From NCBI GenBank assembly GCA_046729855.1, contig JBKPHM010000064.1:1-64000 (forward strand): a DNA stretch of 64,000 nucleotides, read 5' to 3'. A program made the position numbers and the translations under genes. The DNA is from DATHSY01 sp046729855. GTDB taxonomy: Bacteria > Actinomycetota > UBA4738 > HRBIN12. Shown here piece by piece: positions 24,646-33,923 of the stretch; positions within the stretch are counted from its first letter, which is position 1, and every line of letters begins with the position of its first letter. The notes below the pieces were generated by a model. That model was not told the origin of the DNA. It saw nothing but the letters and a program-made list of their open reading frames with translations, and ran no database searches.

Positions 24646-25928
24646 TCGACGTTCGCCTCGACGGGCTCGGACCGGCGCTCCTCCTCCTCGCGGCGCGTGA
24701 TCAGGATCTTCGCGATCCGGCGACCGTTCACGCGTTCCGCCTTGAAGACCAGGGCCTGGAACGTGACCTCGGTGCCCTCGTCGGGGATCTCGCCGAGCAG
24801 CCCCATCATCAGCCCGCCGACCGTGTCCCATCCCTCGTCGGGCAGCTCAACATCGAGGAGCTCGTTCACCTCGTCGATCGCGACCTTGCCGTCGACGCGA
24901 TACACGCCGGGCGCGACCTCGGCGATCTCCGGCTCCTCGCGGTCGTACTCGTCCGTGATCTCGCCGACCAGCTCTTCCAGCAGGTCCTCGAGCGTCACGA
25001 GCCCGACGACCGAGCCGTACTCGTCGGTGACGAGCGCGATATGGAACTTCTCCTTCTGCATCTCTCGCAGGAGGTCGGCGACCTTTTTCGATTCCGGCAC
25101 GAAATGCGCCTCGCGCACGACCTCGCGCAGTGGCATTTCTTGCTTGCCCTGGTGGAGCGCCTTCAGGACGTCCTTCGCGAACACGATCCCGATCACATCG
25201 TCGAGGTCGCTCTGGTAGACCGGGATCCGCGAGTACCCGTGCTGGAGCACGAGTGACTGCACATCGCGGAGGGCCTTGTCTGACTCGATCGCGACGATGT
25301 CCGGCCGAGGGACCATCACCTCGCGCACCACCGTGTCGCCGAACTCGAAGATGGAGTGGATCAGCTCCACCTCCTCCTCCTCGATCTGCTCCTCCTCGGA
25401 GGCGACCTGCGCGAGCTGACGGATCTCCGCCTCGGTGATGAACGGGCCCTGCGGGAGCCCCTTCCCCGGCATGATCACGTTGGCAACCTTCACGAGGAAC
25501 GTCGCCGCCGGCCCGACGACGCGGCGCAGCCCGACGAGGATCGGCGCCAGCCGCAACCCAACGGCGTCCGTATGTTGGATCGCGAACGTCTTCGGCGTGA
25601 CCTCGGCGAAGATGAACAGCACCAAGGTCATCACGACGGTCGCGACGACCTCGCCGACCGACTCGAAGTGGCGAACCGCCAGCGACGTCGCGATCGTCGT
25701 GCCGGCGATCTGGCCCAGCAGCACGAGCAGCAGCACAACGTTGAGGTACGGAGCCGGATCCTCCGTGATGCGGAGGAGCGACGCCGCGCCGCGCCTGCTC
25801 TCCTCCTTGAACCGGTAGGCGCGGACGCGGTTCAGTCTTGTGATCGCGATCTCGCCGGCCCCGAGCACGCCGACGAGCGCGACCAGGATCAGGATGACGA
25901 CGATCTGCAGCCACTCGCCGGTGCTCAC
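24642..25928 (-). CDS. CNNM/CorC (HlyC)-family membrane protein
   Basis: 428 residues from GTG 25928. Order: a DUF21 membrane domain (VVILILVALVGVLGAGEIAI and LNVVLLLVLLGQIAGTTIAT among the helices), a pair of CBS domains (EVMVPRPDIVAIES, then FHIALVTDEYGSVVGLVTLE), and the C-terminal CorC/HlyC domain (GVYRVDGKVAIDEVNELLDV). Members mediate magnesium or cobalt efflux and sense nucleotides through the CBS pair. Overlapping starts and stops with ybeY and cdd show tight operon packing. Confidence 0.92.
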   Translation of the reverse strand: MSTGEWLQIVVILILVALVGVLGAGEIAITRLNRVRAYRFKEESRRGAASLLRITEDPAPYLNVVLLLVLLGQIAGTTIATSLAVRHFESVGEVVATVVMTLVLFIFAEVTPKTFAIQHTDAVGLRLAPILVGLRRVVGPAATFLVKVANVIMPGKGLPQGPFITEAEIRQLAQVASEEEQIEEEEVELIHSIFEFGDTVVREVMVPRPDIVAIESDKALRDVQSLVLQHGYSRIPVYQSDLDDVIGIVFAKDVLKALHQGKQEMPLREVVREAHFVPESKKVADLLREMQKEKFHIALVTDEYGSVVGLVTLEDLLEELVGEITDEYDREEPEIAEVAPGVYRVDGKVAIDEVNELLDVELPDEGWDTVGGLMMGLLGEIPDEGTEVTFQALVFKAERVNGRRIAKILITRREEEERRSEPVEANVE

Positions 25929-26362
25929 GAGACCTGCACCCCGCTGTAGCGCTCTTGAATCTCCCACATCGCGCGGCGCTGGTCGGCATCCTCGTGGTCA
26001 TGGCCGAGGAGGTGGAGGATCCCGTGGACGAGCAGCAGCCGCAGCTCGGCCGCCGGATCGTCCGGGTTGTTCTGGCCCGCCACCGACGGCGCGATCACGA
26101 CGTCTCCGAGGATCGTCACGCCTTCGTCATCGGTCTCGTCCAGCGGGAACGAGAGCACGTCCGTCGGGCCCGGTTCGCCCATGTAGTGCTCGTGAAGATC
26201 GGCCATCTCGTCGGCGCTCACCAGCGCCACCGACAGCTCAGACGCAGCGCGTCCCTCGCCGATCAACGTTTTCCGGGCCAGCTCGACGAGCCCGTCCTCG
26301 TCGACAGGTTCGCTTTGCCGGTTGGCGACGAGGATCCTCGGACTCGGACCGCCATCATTCAT
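25925..26362 (-). CDS. ybeY: Endoribonuclease YbeY
   Basis: Single-strand RNase for 16S rRNA 3' maturation and ribosome quality control. 145 residues with the zinc motif HGILHLLGHDHED (three His) and the preceding TDVLSFPLDE. It starts inside the end of phoH (eight bases shared) and stops within the start of the CNNM gene. phoH-ybeY pairing is nearly universal in this phylum. Confidence 0.96.
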   Translation of the reverse strand: MNDGGPSPRILVANRQSEPVDEDGLVELARKTLIGEGRAASELSVALVSADEMADLHEHYMGEPGPTDVLSFPLDETDDEGVTILGDVVIAPSVAGQNNPDDPAAELRLLLVHGILHLLGHDHEDADQRRAMWEIQERYSGVQVS

Positions 26363-27335
26363 CGGCGACCGCCCTTCCGCGCTCGTTATACACGCGGTAC
26401 GCCTCGACGATGTCCTGCACGATCCGGTGCCGCACGACGTCCCGCCCGGACAGGTGGCAGAACTCGATCCCGTCGATCCCCTTCAGGATCTCCTCCACGA
26501 CCACTAGCCCGGAGCGCTGCCCTCCCGGCAGGTCGGTCTGCGTGACGTCGCCGTTCACGACGGCCTTCGACCCGAACCCGAGTCGTGTCAAGAACATGTG
26601 CATCTGCTCGGGCGTGGTGTTCTGCGCCTCGTCCAGGATGATGAACGAATCGTTAAGGCTTCTACCCCGCATAAAAGCGAGAGGCGCGACCTCGACGGTT
26701 CCGCGCTCCATGAGCCGCGGCAGCGCGTCCGCGCCGGTCATCTCGAACAGCGCGTCGTACAGCGGCTTCATGTACGGGTCGATCTTCTCGTAGAGCGTCC
26801 CGGGCAGGAACCCGAGCCGCTCGCCGGCCTCGACCGCCGGGCGAGTGAGGATGATCCGTTGGATCTGCGTTTTCTGGAGCGCACCGACCGCGGTCGCCAC
26901 GGCGAGGTAGGTCTTCCCGGTCCCGGCCGGTCCGATCGCGAACGTCAGGGTCGCCCTCCGCATCGCGTCCACGTACCGCTTCTGCCCGAGCGTCTTGGGA
27001 GCGATCGCCTTGCCGCGCGCGCCCAGCAGCACGTCGCCAAGCACCTCGGTCGGACGCGCCTCGTCGCCCTTGATTAGCTCGATGGACCGCCCGACCGAAG
27101 AAACCGTGAGTTCGTGGCCGCGCTCGAGCAATCCGATCAGCTCTTCGAACAGCAGCGCGACGCGCTCGACCTCGTGGTCCGGACCGGTGATCGTGATCTC
27201 GTTCCCGCGGACGACGATCCGTGAGTCGAAGGCTGCCTCGACGATCTTGAGCAGTTCGTCGCGCTGGCCGAGGAGGGCGACCATCGCCTGCTCGCCCGGC
27301 ACGAGGATCTTCACTTGGGTGGTGGCTCTCGCCAA
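26355..27335 (-). CDS. phoH: PhoH-family ATPase
   Basis: 326 residues. An N-terminal KH-like segment (IVEAAFDSRIVVRGNEITIT) is followed by the PhoH ATPase: Walker A AIGPAGTGKTYLAV, Walker B with Gln-type end (SFIILDEAQNTTPEQM), and NGDVTQTDLPGGQRSGL. It is a predicted RNA-related ATPase working with YbeY. The assigned start is TTG 27335; GTG at about 27311 is an alternative. Transcription probably begins in the gap just after the dnaJ terminator. Confidence 0.94.
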   Translation of the reverse strand: MARATTQVKILVPGEQAMVALLGQRDELLKIVEAAFDSRIVVRGNEITITGPDHEVERVALLFEELIGLLERGHELTVSSVGRSIELIKGDEARPTEVLGDVLLGARGKAIAPKTLGQKRYVDAMRRATLTFAIGPAGTGKTYLAVATAVGALQKTQIQRIILTRPAVEAGERLGFLPGTLYEKIDPYMKPLYDALFEMTGADALPRLMERGTVEVAPLAFMRGRSLNDSFIILDEAQNTTPEQMHMFLTRLGFGSKAVVNGDVTQTDLPGGQRSGLVVVEEILKGIDGIEFCHLSGRDVVRHRIVQDIVEAYRVYNERGRAVADE

Positions 27336-27380
27336 ACGCGTTCTACCGGGGTGCGTCCCCCGTCCTCCGTGGTAACGAAA

Positions 27381-27402
27381 GGGGTCGTCTCGCGACGACC
27401 CC
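27381..27402 (-). terminator. Rho-independent terminator after dnaJ
   Basis: Perfect nine-pair stem (GGGGTCGTC with GACGACCCC) and a four-base loop. Read on the minus strand it is followed by TTTCGTT. It lies 43 bases beyond the dnaJ stop and before the phoH start, so it would end hrcA-dnaJ transcripts. Confidence 0.75.
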
Positions 27403-27444
27403 GCATCACCTCGATTCTAGCGTGGGGCCGGCCCGGCAGCCAGG

Positions 27445-28539
27445 TCACGGCCTGCGGAGCCTCCCAGGGACCCCCTTGCCCGAATCTTCGCCGCGGAGCG
27501 CGGCGAACTCCTCCAGCAGATGGCGTTCCTGCTTGGATAGGCGGGTCGGGGTCTCGACGTGCACGGTCAGATACAGGTTGCCGCGGCCCCGCCTCCCGAG
27601 GTGCGGGAGGCCTTTGCCGCGGAGCCTGATCACGTCGCCCGAGGCGGTCCCGGACTCGAGCTTCACGCGCTCGGCTCCGTCGACGGTCTCCACGTCCAGG
27701 TCGGCGCCGAGTGCCGCCTGCGGCACCGAGACATCGAGGATGGCGTACAGGTCCTGGCCTTTCCGCTCGAACACCGTGCTCGGCTCGACCGAGAGCGACA
27801 GGTAAACGTCGCCGACGCCGCCGCCCGCGCGACCGGCGTTCCCGGCACCCGGGATGCGGAGCTCCAGCCCGTCTGCCACCCCGGGTGGCACGTCGACCGG
27901 CACGGATCGCGTGGTGCGGACGCGACCCTCGCCGAAGCACCGTTCGCATCGGTCCAGGATCTCCTCGCCGGTCCCCTGGCACGTCGGGCAGGGCTGCGAC
28001 GTCATGACCGTGCCGAAGATGCTCCGCCGCACCTCCTGCACCTGCCCCGCCCCGCCGCATGTCCGGCACCGGCTGGGAGCCGTCCCGGGCTCGGCCCCCC
28101 TTCCCTGACAGCGCCCGCACGTCTCCAGGGCGTCGACATCGAGATCGCGATGCGCCCCGAACACCGACTCCTCGAACGTCAGGCGTAACGACCCGCGGAG
28201 ATCCTCCCCGCGCTGCGTCCGCGTGACCCGCGTGGGCTGCCGCCGGCGCCCAAACGTCCCGGGCCCGAAGAACGCCTCGAAGATGTCGGCGACGTCGCCG
28301 AATGGGAAGATATCTGGGCCCCCGCCCTGCCCGTACGTGTCGTACCGACGGCGCTTGTCGGGGTCGGACAGGATCTCGTACGCGGCGGTCACCTCCTTGA
28401 ACCGTTCGCCGGCCTCGGGATCGGCGTTCACATCCGGGTGGAGCTGGCGCGCGAGGCTGCGGTACGCCTTTCTGATCTCGTCCTGGGTGGCGGTGCGGGG
28501 GACGCCCAGGATCTCGTACAGATCGCGCGCGGCCACCAC
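27445..28539 (-). CDS. dnaJ: Chaperone DnaJ (Hsp40)
   Basis: Co-chaperone that stimulates DnaK. 364 residues, type I. The J domain carries RQLHPDVNAD (HPD loop). Then comes a Gly-rich linker, four zinc repeats (CGRCQGRG, CRTCGGAG, CPTCQGTG, CERCFGEG) and the C-terminal substrate-binding beta domains (PVDVPPGVADGLELRIPGAG). It follows hrcA by one base, as in the actinobacterial hrcA-dnaJ2 unit, and so falls under the CIRCE operator. dnaK and grpE are not in this window. Confidence 0.97.
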   Translation of the reverse strand: MVAARDLYEILGVPRTATQDEIRKAYRSLARQLHPDVNADPEAGERFKEVTAAYEILSDPDKRRRYDTYGQGGGPDIFPFGDVADIFEAFFGPGTFGRRRQPTRVTRTQRGEDLRGSLRLTFEESVFGAHRDLDVDALETCGRCQGRGAEPGTAPSRCRTCGGAGQVQEVRRSIFGTVMTSQPCPTCQGTGEEILDRCERCFGEGRVRTTRSVPVDVPPGVADGLELRIPGAGNAGRAGGGVGDVYLSLSVEPSTVFERKGQDLYAILDVSVPQAALGADLDVETVDGAERVKLESGTASGDVIRLRGKGLPHLGRRGRGNLYLTVHVETPTRLSKQERHLLEEFAALRGEDSGKGVPGRLRRP

Positions 28540-28540
28540 G

Positions 28541-29611
28541 TCAGGCCTCGAGCTCCGTCGCGAGCTCGGACAGCCGCCGGGCGACGGCGCGGACCGACGC
28601 CACGACGGTCAGGTAGTCCATCGCGGTCGGCCCCACCACGCCGACGGTCCCCAGCTGCATCTCGCCCGCCGTGAAGGGAGCCGCGACGACCGAGGCGCCC
28701 CATCGTTCGGTGCTGGGATCCTCGCCCCCGATCGTGACGGACACGTCTTGCGCCGCGGACGCATCGCGCAGGATCCGCAGCAGCTCGGACTCGCGCTCGA
28801 GCGCCTCGATCAGGCGATGCACCGTCTCGCGGCGCCAGTGTGCAGCCTCGTCCGCCAGGTTCGCGACGCCGCCGACGACCACGTGCACGCCGCGCTCCGC
28901 GCGCTGGGCCGCGCCGACCAGATCGCCGAACACCCGAAGGATCTCGCGCTCGGCAGCGCCGGCCTCGCCGGCCATCCGCAGGATGCGGGCCTGCACCTCC
29001 GGCAGGGGCCGGTCGCGCGAAGCACCGTCGAGGCGGCGCTCGAGCGACTCGATCGCCTGCCCGTCGAGGCCGCCCGGCCGGTCCAAGATCGCCTTCTCGA
29101 CACGCCCCTGCCTGCCGACGACGAGCGCGAGGACGGTCGGACCCAGGTCAACGATCTCGACGCGGGCGACGGACTCCTCCTCCGACGCCCCGGGGGGCAC
29201 CGCGAGCCCGGCGTACTGCGTGAGCCGGCCGAGCAGCTGCGTCGTGCCGCGCAGGACCTCCTCCAGGTCGATCATCGCCTCGGCGAAGAACCCGGCGATC
29301 GCGCGGCGCTGATAGTCCCGCAGCCTCGCCCCCGGCGGGAGCGTGTCGACGTACCGGCGATACGCGAGGTCGGTCGGCAGGCGCCCGGCGCTCGTATGCG
29401 GGTGCGTCAGGTACCCAAGCTCCTCGAGCGCTGACATCTCGTTGCGGATCGTCGCGGGCGAGACGCCAAGGCCGGCGCGCTCGGCGATCGTCTCGCTCCC
29501 GACGGGCTCACCCGTCCGCACGTACTCCTGGACGATCGCCCGAAGCACGGCGAGCTTGCGCGGGCCAAGTTCGGCCGGCTCTGCTTTCACGGGATATGTT
29601 TTAGCACTCAC
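28541..29611 (-). CDS. hrcA: Heat-inducible transcription repressor HrcA
   Basis: Represses class I heat-shock genes by binding CIRCE. 356 residues with the N-terminal winged helix (VSPATIRNEMSALEELGYLTHPHTSAGRLPT split across the recognition helix and wing) and the GAF-like dimer domain. The assigned GTG at 29611 lies inside the left arm of a CIRCE operator, so repression would act directly at initiation; GTG 29590 is an alternative start. Neither has a Shine-Dalgarno, which suits a leaderless message. First gene of the hrcA-dnaJ operon. Confidence 0.96.
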   Translation of the reverse strand: MSAKTYPVKAEPAELGPRKLAVLRAIVQEYVRTGEPVGSETIAERAGLGVSPATIRNEMSALEELGYLTHPHTSAGRLPTDLAYRRYVDTLPPGARLRDYQRRAIAGFFAEAMIDLEEVLRGTTQLLGRLTQYAGLAVPPGASEEESVARVEIVDLGPTVLALVVGRQGRVEKAILDRPGGLDGQAIESLERRLDGASRDRPLPEVQARILRMAGEAGAAEREILRVFGDLVGAAQRAERGVHVVVGGVANLADEAAHWRRETVHRLIEALERESELLRILRDASAAQDVSVTIGGEDPSTERWGASVVAAPFTAGEMQLGTVGVVGPTAMDYLTVVASVRAVARRLSELATELEA

Positions 29612-29627
29612 CTTCGCTGACTGCTAA
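29601..29627. promoter_or_regulatory. CIRCE operator (HrcA binding site)
   Basis: TTAGCACTC, nine bases, GACTGCTAA. The established CIRCE consensus is TTAGCACTC-N9-GAGTGCTAA, so the left arm is perfect and the right arm has one mismatch (third base). It lies between hrcA (leftward, start at 29611) and the propeller-protein gene (rightward, ATG at 29638), and could control both. Confidence 0.93.
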
Positions 29628-29637
29628 GACGAGGCGG

Positions 29638-31266
29638 ATGAACGCCCAGCCGAGCCCCGACCGAGGCCGTGCCCGTACCCGCATCGCGCTGGTGGCTGGC
29701 GCGCTGGTCCTCGCCATCGCCGGCGTCGGCGCGCTCGTGGCATCCGGCAGGCTCGGAGCGGATCCCGCCTTCCGCGGCACCGGGGCCGACGCGTCGCTCG
29801 CCTTCGTCCGCATTCGCGGCGGGCGCACGACGATCTTCCTGCTCGAGCCCGACGGGCGAGCGACCGAAATCGTCTCGGTCGAGGGCGTGGTCGACGATCT
29901 CGACTGGTCGCCGGAGGGGGCGTCGCTGCTGCTCGGCGTGCGTGCCGCAGGCCGCGCCGCGAGCGGCGTGTTCGCCGTGCGCGCGGATGGTTCCGGTCTG
30001 CGACGTATCGGGCCCGGCACGCACCCGGCGTGGTCGCCGGACGGGAAGCTGATCGCCTACGCCGCGTACGACGGCGAGGTCCACGTGATGAGCGCCGACG
30101 GCTCGGACGACGCAGTGCTGACCCACGTCCGCGCCGCCGCGTATCCGGACTGGTCCGCCGACGGCCGGACGATCGCGTTCGTCGGACCGGGCCCTGACGG
30201 CGACCGACAGGGTTGGGACGTCTACACGACGAACGCCGACGGCTCGCTGATCGCCAACCTCACGAGCCATCCAGCCGTCGATACCGAACCCGCTTGGTCG
30301 CCCACCGGTGCCACGATCCTGTTCCGCACGAACCGGGCGGTGCCCCCCGAAGACCATCCGACTTCCGAGCGCCTGTTCGTGATGAACGCCGAGGGCAGCA
30401 ACCTTGTCCGGATCACGGACGACGAAACGACCGTCACGCGCGCCCCGACGTGGTCGCCGGACGGCACGCGGATCGCGTTCGACGACGGCCGCTCGATCTT
30501 CGTCGCGGACGCCGACGGCTCGAACGTCGTCCGGGTCGTCGACGGCGTCCGACCCGCGTGGCGCCCGAGTGTCGACGTCCTCGCCGAGCCGGATGCGGAG
30601 CCGTCTGCGAGCGCCGCCCACGACCTGGGGCTTCCGTTCGACGTCTGCGACGTCACACGGGTCGCGGGCCGGTTCGCGACGGCCGATGGCACCGCCTATG
30701 TGGCGTCGAGGATGGACGGCGGGAGCTGCCCCGCGATGATCAACGCACCGCAGCTCGTGGCGGTGGACGTCGACGGCGATGGGCTCGTCGACGCGACGTA
30801 CGACTCGCCCACGTGCCAGGACTGGTGCACCATCTTCGCGGCCCCCGACGTCGATGGTGACGGGACATCCGAGCTGCTCGTGCAGACCGCGCAGTTCACC
30901 ATCGCCGGGCTCCAGCTGTACGACGTCGCCGCCGACCCGCCGCAGATCGTGCCGGTGACGGTGCGACCGCCGGGCGCGCAGGCCTTCCCGGCGGGAGAGC
31001 CCGCGCAGTTCTGGCACGGCGCCGAGGGCTACAACATCGAGACCCTCGGTTGCTCCGGCGACGGGCGCTCTCGCCTCCTCGTCTCGAAGGTCGCGTACCA
31101 GAACCCGCCGGACTCCGGACCCTGGCTCGTGGAGGAGACGAGGTTCCGCCTCCACCGAGCCGAGCTGGAGATCGTCGGCACGAGCGATGCCGAGACCGAC
31201 GAACCGTCCCTGCAGGCCGAGCGCGACCTGGTCTGCGGCGCCGCGGTCCTGCCCTCGCCCTCGTAG
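29638..31266 (+). CDS. Membrane-anchored TolB-like propeller protein with DxDxDG C-domain
   Basis: 542 residues. One membrane helix near the N-terminus (IALVAGALVLAIAGVGALVA) puts the rest outside the cell. Residues of about 50-320 form a TolB/WD40-type beta propeller with repeated SPDG turns (AWSPDGKLIAYA, DWSADGRTIAFV, TWSPDGTRIAFD). The C-terminal domain carries calcium-loop motifs VDVDGDGLVD and PDVDGDGTSE plus several cysteines. A paralogue follows the ECF sigma gene downstream. The ATG is ten bases from the CIRCE element, raising the possibility of HrcA control. Role unknown; extracellular binding or sensing is inferred. Confidence 0.82.
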   Translation: MNAQPSPDRGRARTRIALVAGALVLAIAGVGALVASGRLGADPAFRGTGADASLAFVRIRGGRTTIFLLEPDGRATEIVSVEGVVDDLDWSPEGASLLLGVRAAGRAASGVFAVRADGSGLRRIGPGTHPAWSPDGKLIAYAAYDGEVHVMSADGSDDAVLTHVRAAAYPDWSADGRTIAFVGPGPDGDRQGWDVYTTNADGSLIANLTSHPAVDTEPAWSPTGATILFRTNRAVPPEDHPTSERLFVMNAEGSNLVRITDDETTVTRAPTWSPDGTRIAFDDGRSIFVADADGSNVVRVVDGVRPAWRPSVDVLAEPDAEPSASAAHDLGLPFDVCDVTRVAGRFATADGTAYVASRMDGGSCPAMINAPQLVAVDVDGDGLVDATYDSPTCQDWCTIFAAPDVDGDGTSELLVQTAQFTIAGLQLYDVAADPPQIVPVTVRPPGAQAFPAGEPAQFWHGAEGYNIETLGCSGDGRSRLLVSKVAYQNPPDSGPWLVEETRFRLHRAELEIVGTSDAETDEPSLQAERDLVCGAAVLPSPS

Positions 31267-31342
31267 CGCCGGATCGGTCGCGCCGGAGTCAACCTTCGGC
31301 GCGTTCGGCGCGTCGAACAGGTGAGCACCGAAGGAGCCGCAG

Positions 31343-31846
31343 CTGATCGACGAGGTCACGATCCGACAGTTCCTGCACACCGCGTACCCCAAGCTCGTCG
31401 CGGGCCTCGCCGTGGTCGCCGGCAGCCGGCCGGTCGCCGAGGACGCGGTGCAGGAGGCGCTCGCACGTGCGTGGGAGCGGTCGGAGCGCGGCGAGGACAT
31501 CCGGAACCTGGAGGCGTGGGTGACCACCGTGGCGCTCAACCTGGCGAGGAGCGGCCTCAGGCGCGTGCGCTCCGAACGAGCGGCCCGCGAACGGCTCCGC
31601 GGGCGCCAGCCGATCGAGCCGTCCGAGACGCGGGTTGACGTCGTCCGCGCGCTGTCGGCGCTCCCCCGTCGGCAACGCGAGGCCACGGTGCTTCGTTACT
31701 ACCTGGGCTACGACGTAAAGGAGATCGCCGACGTGCTTCGGATCCGGGAGGGAACGGCGAAGACGACGCTTCACCGGGCGCGGCTCGCGTTGGCCGAGCG
31801 CCTCGGGGAGGACCTGAGCGAGGAGGCGAGCGAACGTGGGCGTTGA
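31343..31846 (+). CDS. ECF-type RNA polymerase sigma factor (CTG start)
   Basis: 167 residues when started at CTG 31343, which follows AAGGAG by six bases. Stops close the frame just upstream and no ATG, GTG or TTG occurs before 31409, which would cut away most of region 2. Region 2 reads IRQFLHTAYPKLVAG and SRPVAEDAVQEALARAWER; region 4 reads LSALPRRQREATVLRYYLGY then DVKEIADVLRIREGTAKTTL. This is an extracytoplasmic-function sigma factor, probably held by the membrane propeller protein encoded next, whose GTG start overlaps it by 11 bases. Confidence 0.88.
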   Translation: MIDEVTIRQFLHTAYPKLVAGLAVVAGSRPVAEDAVQEALARAWERSERGEDIRNLEAWVTTVALNLARSGLRRVRSERAARERLRGRQPIEPSETRVDVVRALSALPRRQREATVLRYYLGYDVKEIADVLRIREGTAKTTLHRARLALAERLGEDLSEEASERGR

Positions 31847-33598
31847 CGAGCGGCTCCGCGAAGGCCTATCGCAGGTCCCGCCCGCGGACCCGGGCGGCGC
31901 CTACGAGCGGATCGTCGAGAAGAAGGTGCGCAGGCGCGTCATGCGCAAGCTCCAGGCGGGCGCGCTGGCCGTCGTCGTGATCGCCGGCAGCGGCGTAGGG
32001 TTCGTTGCGCTGGTACGAGCGTTCGACACCACCGGGAACTCACTCGCCTCAGGCGACGCCTCAAACGGCCCGATCATCTTCGCGGCCGGCGAGCATCCCG
32101 ATTGGGATCTGTACTCGGTCGAGCCGGATGGCTCCGATCTGATGAACCTCACGCACACATTGGGGATCGAGGAGACGTACCCGAACATCTCGCCCGACGG
32201 TATGCGGATCGCATTCTGCCGCACGACCGAAACCGAGAAAGGGATCGTGAACGGCATCTACACGATGGACGTAGATGGCAGCAACGAAGCGCGGCTGACG
32301 GACGGTGGTAACAGCGGGTGCTATCCGACGTGGTCACCCGACATGCGCCAGATCGCGTTCGAGGGAGATGACGGCATCTATGTCATGGCGGCAGACGGGT
32401 CGAACATCAGGCAGCTCACGTTGGGTGAGGATCGGTACCCCACATGGTCCCAACCGGAGAGTGGATAGCGTTCTTCCGCAACGGCGATGCCACAGGTACC
32501 GACATCTACGTTACCCGCCCGGACGGAACGGATCTTCGGCAGATCACGGATACGCCGGGACGCGACATGATGCCGAACTGGTCGCCTGACGGCCGCCACA
32601 TCGTGTTCGTCACCGACCGCTCGGGGACCACATCAATCGCAACGATGAATGCGGATGGCTCGAAAGTCCGGATCGTCACGGATGGAGCGCTGGAGCCGTT
32701 CTGGTCTCCTGACGGTAAACGTATTGGATTCCTTACCTACGATGACTCATCGGGGCTCCAGATGCTGACGACGACACTCGCCGGAACCGACGTGAGACTA
32801 GCTTTCTCTGCCGATCAAACCAAGACCGGTGCCTCGTGTTGCCTCCACCCGAGCTGGCAGCCTGTCTTTACCAACGAGGCGTCCCCGACGTCGTCGCCAA
32901 GCGAAGAACCGACGCCGAGCGCGACACCGACCGTCGGCGAGGACATCGGTCTTCGCTACTCGGTGTGCGACGTCACGTCCGTGCGCGGGCGGTTCGGTGC
33001 CCCGGACACTGAAGGAACCGCGTTCGTCGGCAGCGTCGTCGAGGACGGAAGATGTCCACAGCTTCAGAGGGCGGATCAGGTCCTGGCCGTCGACCTCGAC
33101 GGAGATGACCTCGCCGACGTGTCGTTCGAGGATCTCGACTGCGAGGAGTGGTGCCACGCGTGGACCGCTCCAGACGTCGACGACGACGAAACGGACGAGA
33201 TCTTGGTGCAGAACATCCAGTTCACCATCGCGGGACTGCACCTCTACGACCTCGTCGGCGCGCCGCCGCGGATCGTCGCGGTCACGGTCGCCTTTCCCGG
33301 AGATCCGGGAACCTTCGAGCCCGGCCAACAGGCACAGCTCTGGTACGGCGGTGACGCGTTCAATGCCGACGGTCTCGAGTGCGTCGACTCAGGCCCGGCC
33401 CGGGTCCTCGTCTCGAGCGCCGCGAATCAGGACCCGCCCGAGTCCGGACCGTGGTACGTCCACGAGACGACGTTCCGCCTCGTCGATGGGACGCTGGAGG
33501 TCGTCAGCGCTCGTGACTACCAGACAGATGCTCCGGGGCTCGTCGAACCCGGCGACACCGGCATCTGTGGCGCACGGAACCCCTACTGGGGGCGGTAG
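31836..33598 (+). pseudogene. Frameshifted membrane propeller partner of the ECF sigma factor
   Basis: Two open frames (31836-32468 and 32444-33598) together encode one protein of about 585 residues. The first gives a 40-residue cytoplasmic tail, a membrane helix (AGALAVVVIAGSGVGFVALV) and the first propeller blades; it breaks at RYPTWS, and the second frame resumes with PTGEWIAFFRNGD. Adding one C to TGGTCCCAACC near 32447 restores a continuous propeller. The C-terminal half matches the 29638 paralogue (SVCDVTSVRGRF, NIQFTIAGLHLYDL). No zinc-binding anti-sigma motif is seen, but its place and topology suggest that it controls the sigma factor. The frameshift may be real or an assembly error. 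Confidence 0.78.
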
Positions 33599-33602
33599 CC
33601 GA

Positions 33603-33923
33603 ACACTGCAGCTCGAACTTCGGGGCGGCGCTTCCTTCGGTCCGCTGACGGGGTGCACAGCGCCGACTGGGCGGCGGCTCGCCGCGATCGAGCTCGACGG
33701 GGAACCGCCGGATGAGCTGCTCGTCGGGATGAACGGCGGGCCGTTCGGGATCGACATCGTGTTCGTCGACGTGTCGATGAGCGGCGAAGCACAACGGGGG
33801 TTCGGCCGTTCGGGTTCGTGGGCGTCTGCCTCGGACGGTGACCCGCTGGACGAGTTTCCACGGAACGACGCCGATGTGTGTCTGCAGTCGGCGTTCGTGG
33901 CGCCGTCGGTACTCGCCGGGTGA
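33603..33923 (+). pseudogene. Orphan C-terminal fragment of an exported repeat-type protein
   Basis: Between the propeller gene and hemW a frame without any start reads PTGRRLAAIELDGEPPDELL, VGMNGGPFGIDIVFVDVS and on to a stop at 33923. The composition (alternating hydrophobic, Asp/Gly-rich) resembles the C-terminal domains of the neighbouring propeller proteins or FG-GAP-like repeats, but it is not a copy of either. I read it as the remains of a third gene of this block. Just after its stop, a 12-bp tandem (GGGTGATCAGCC twice) marks the junction with hemW. Confidence 0.45.
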
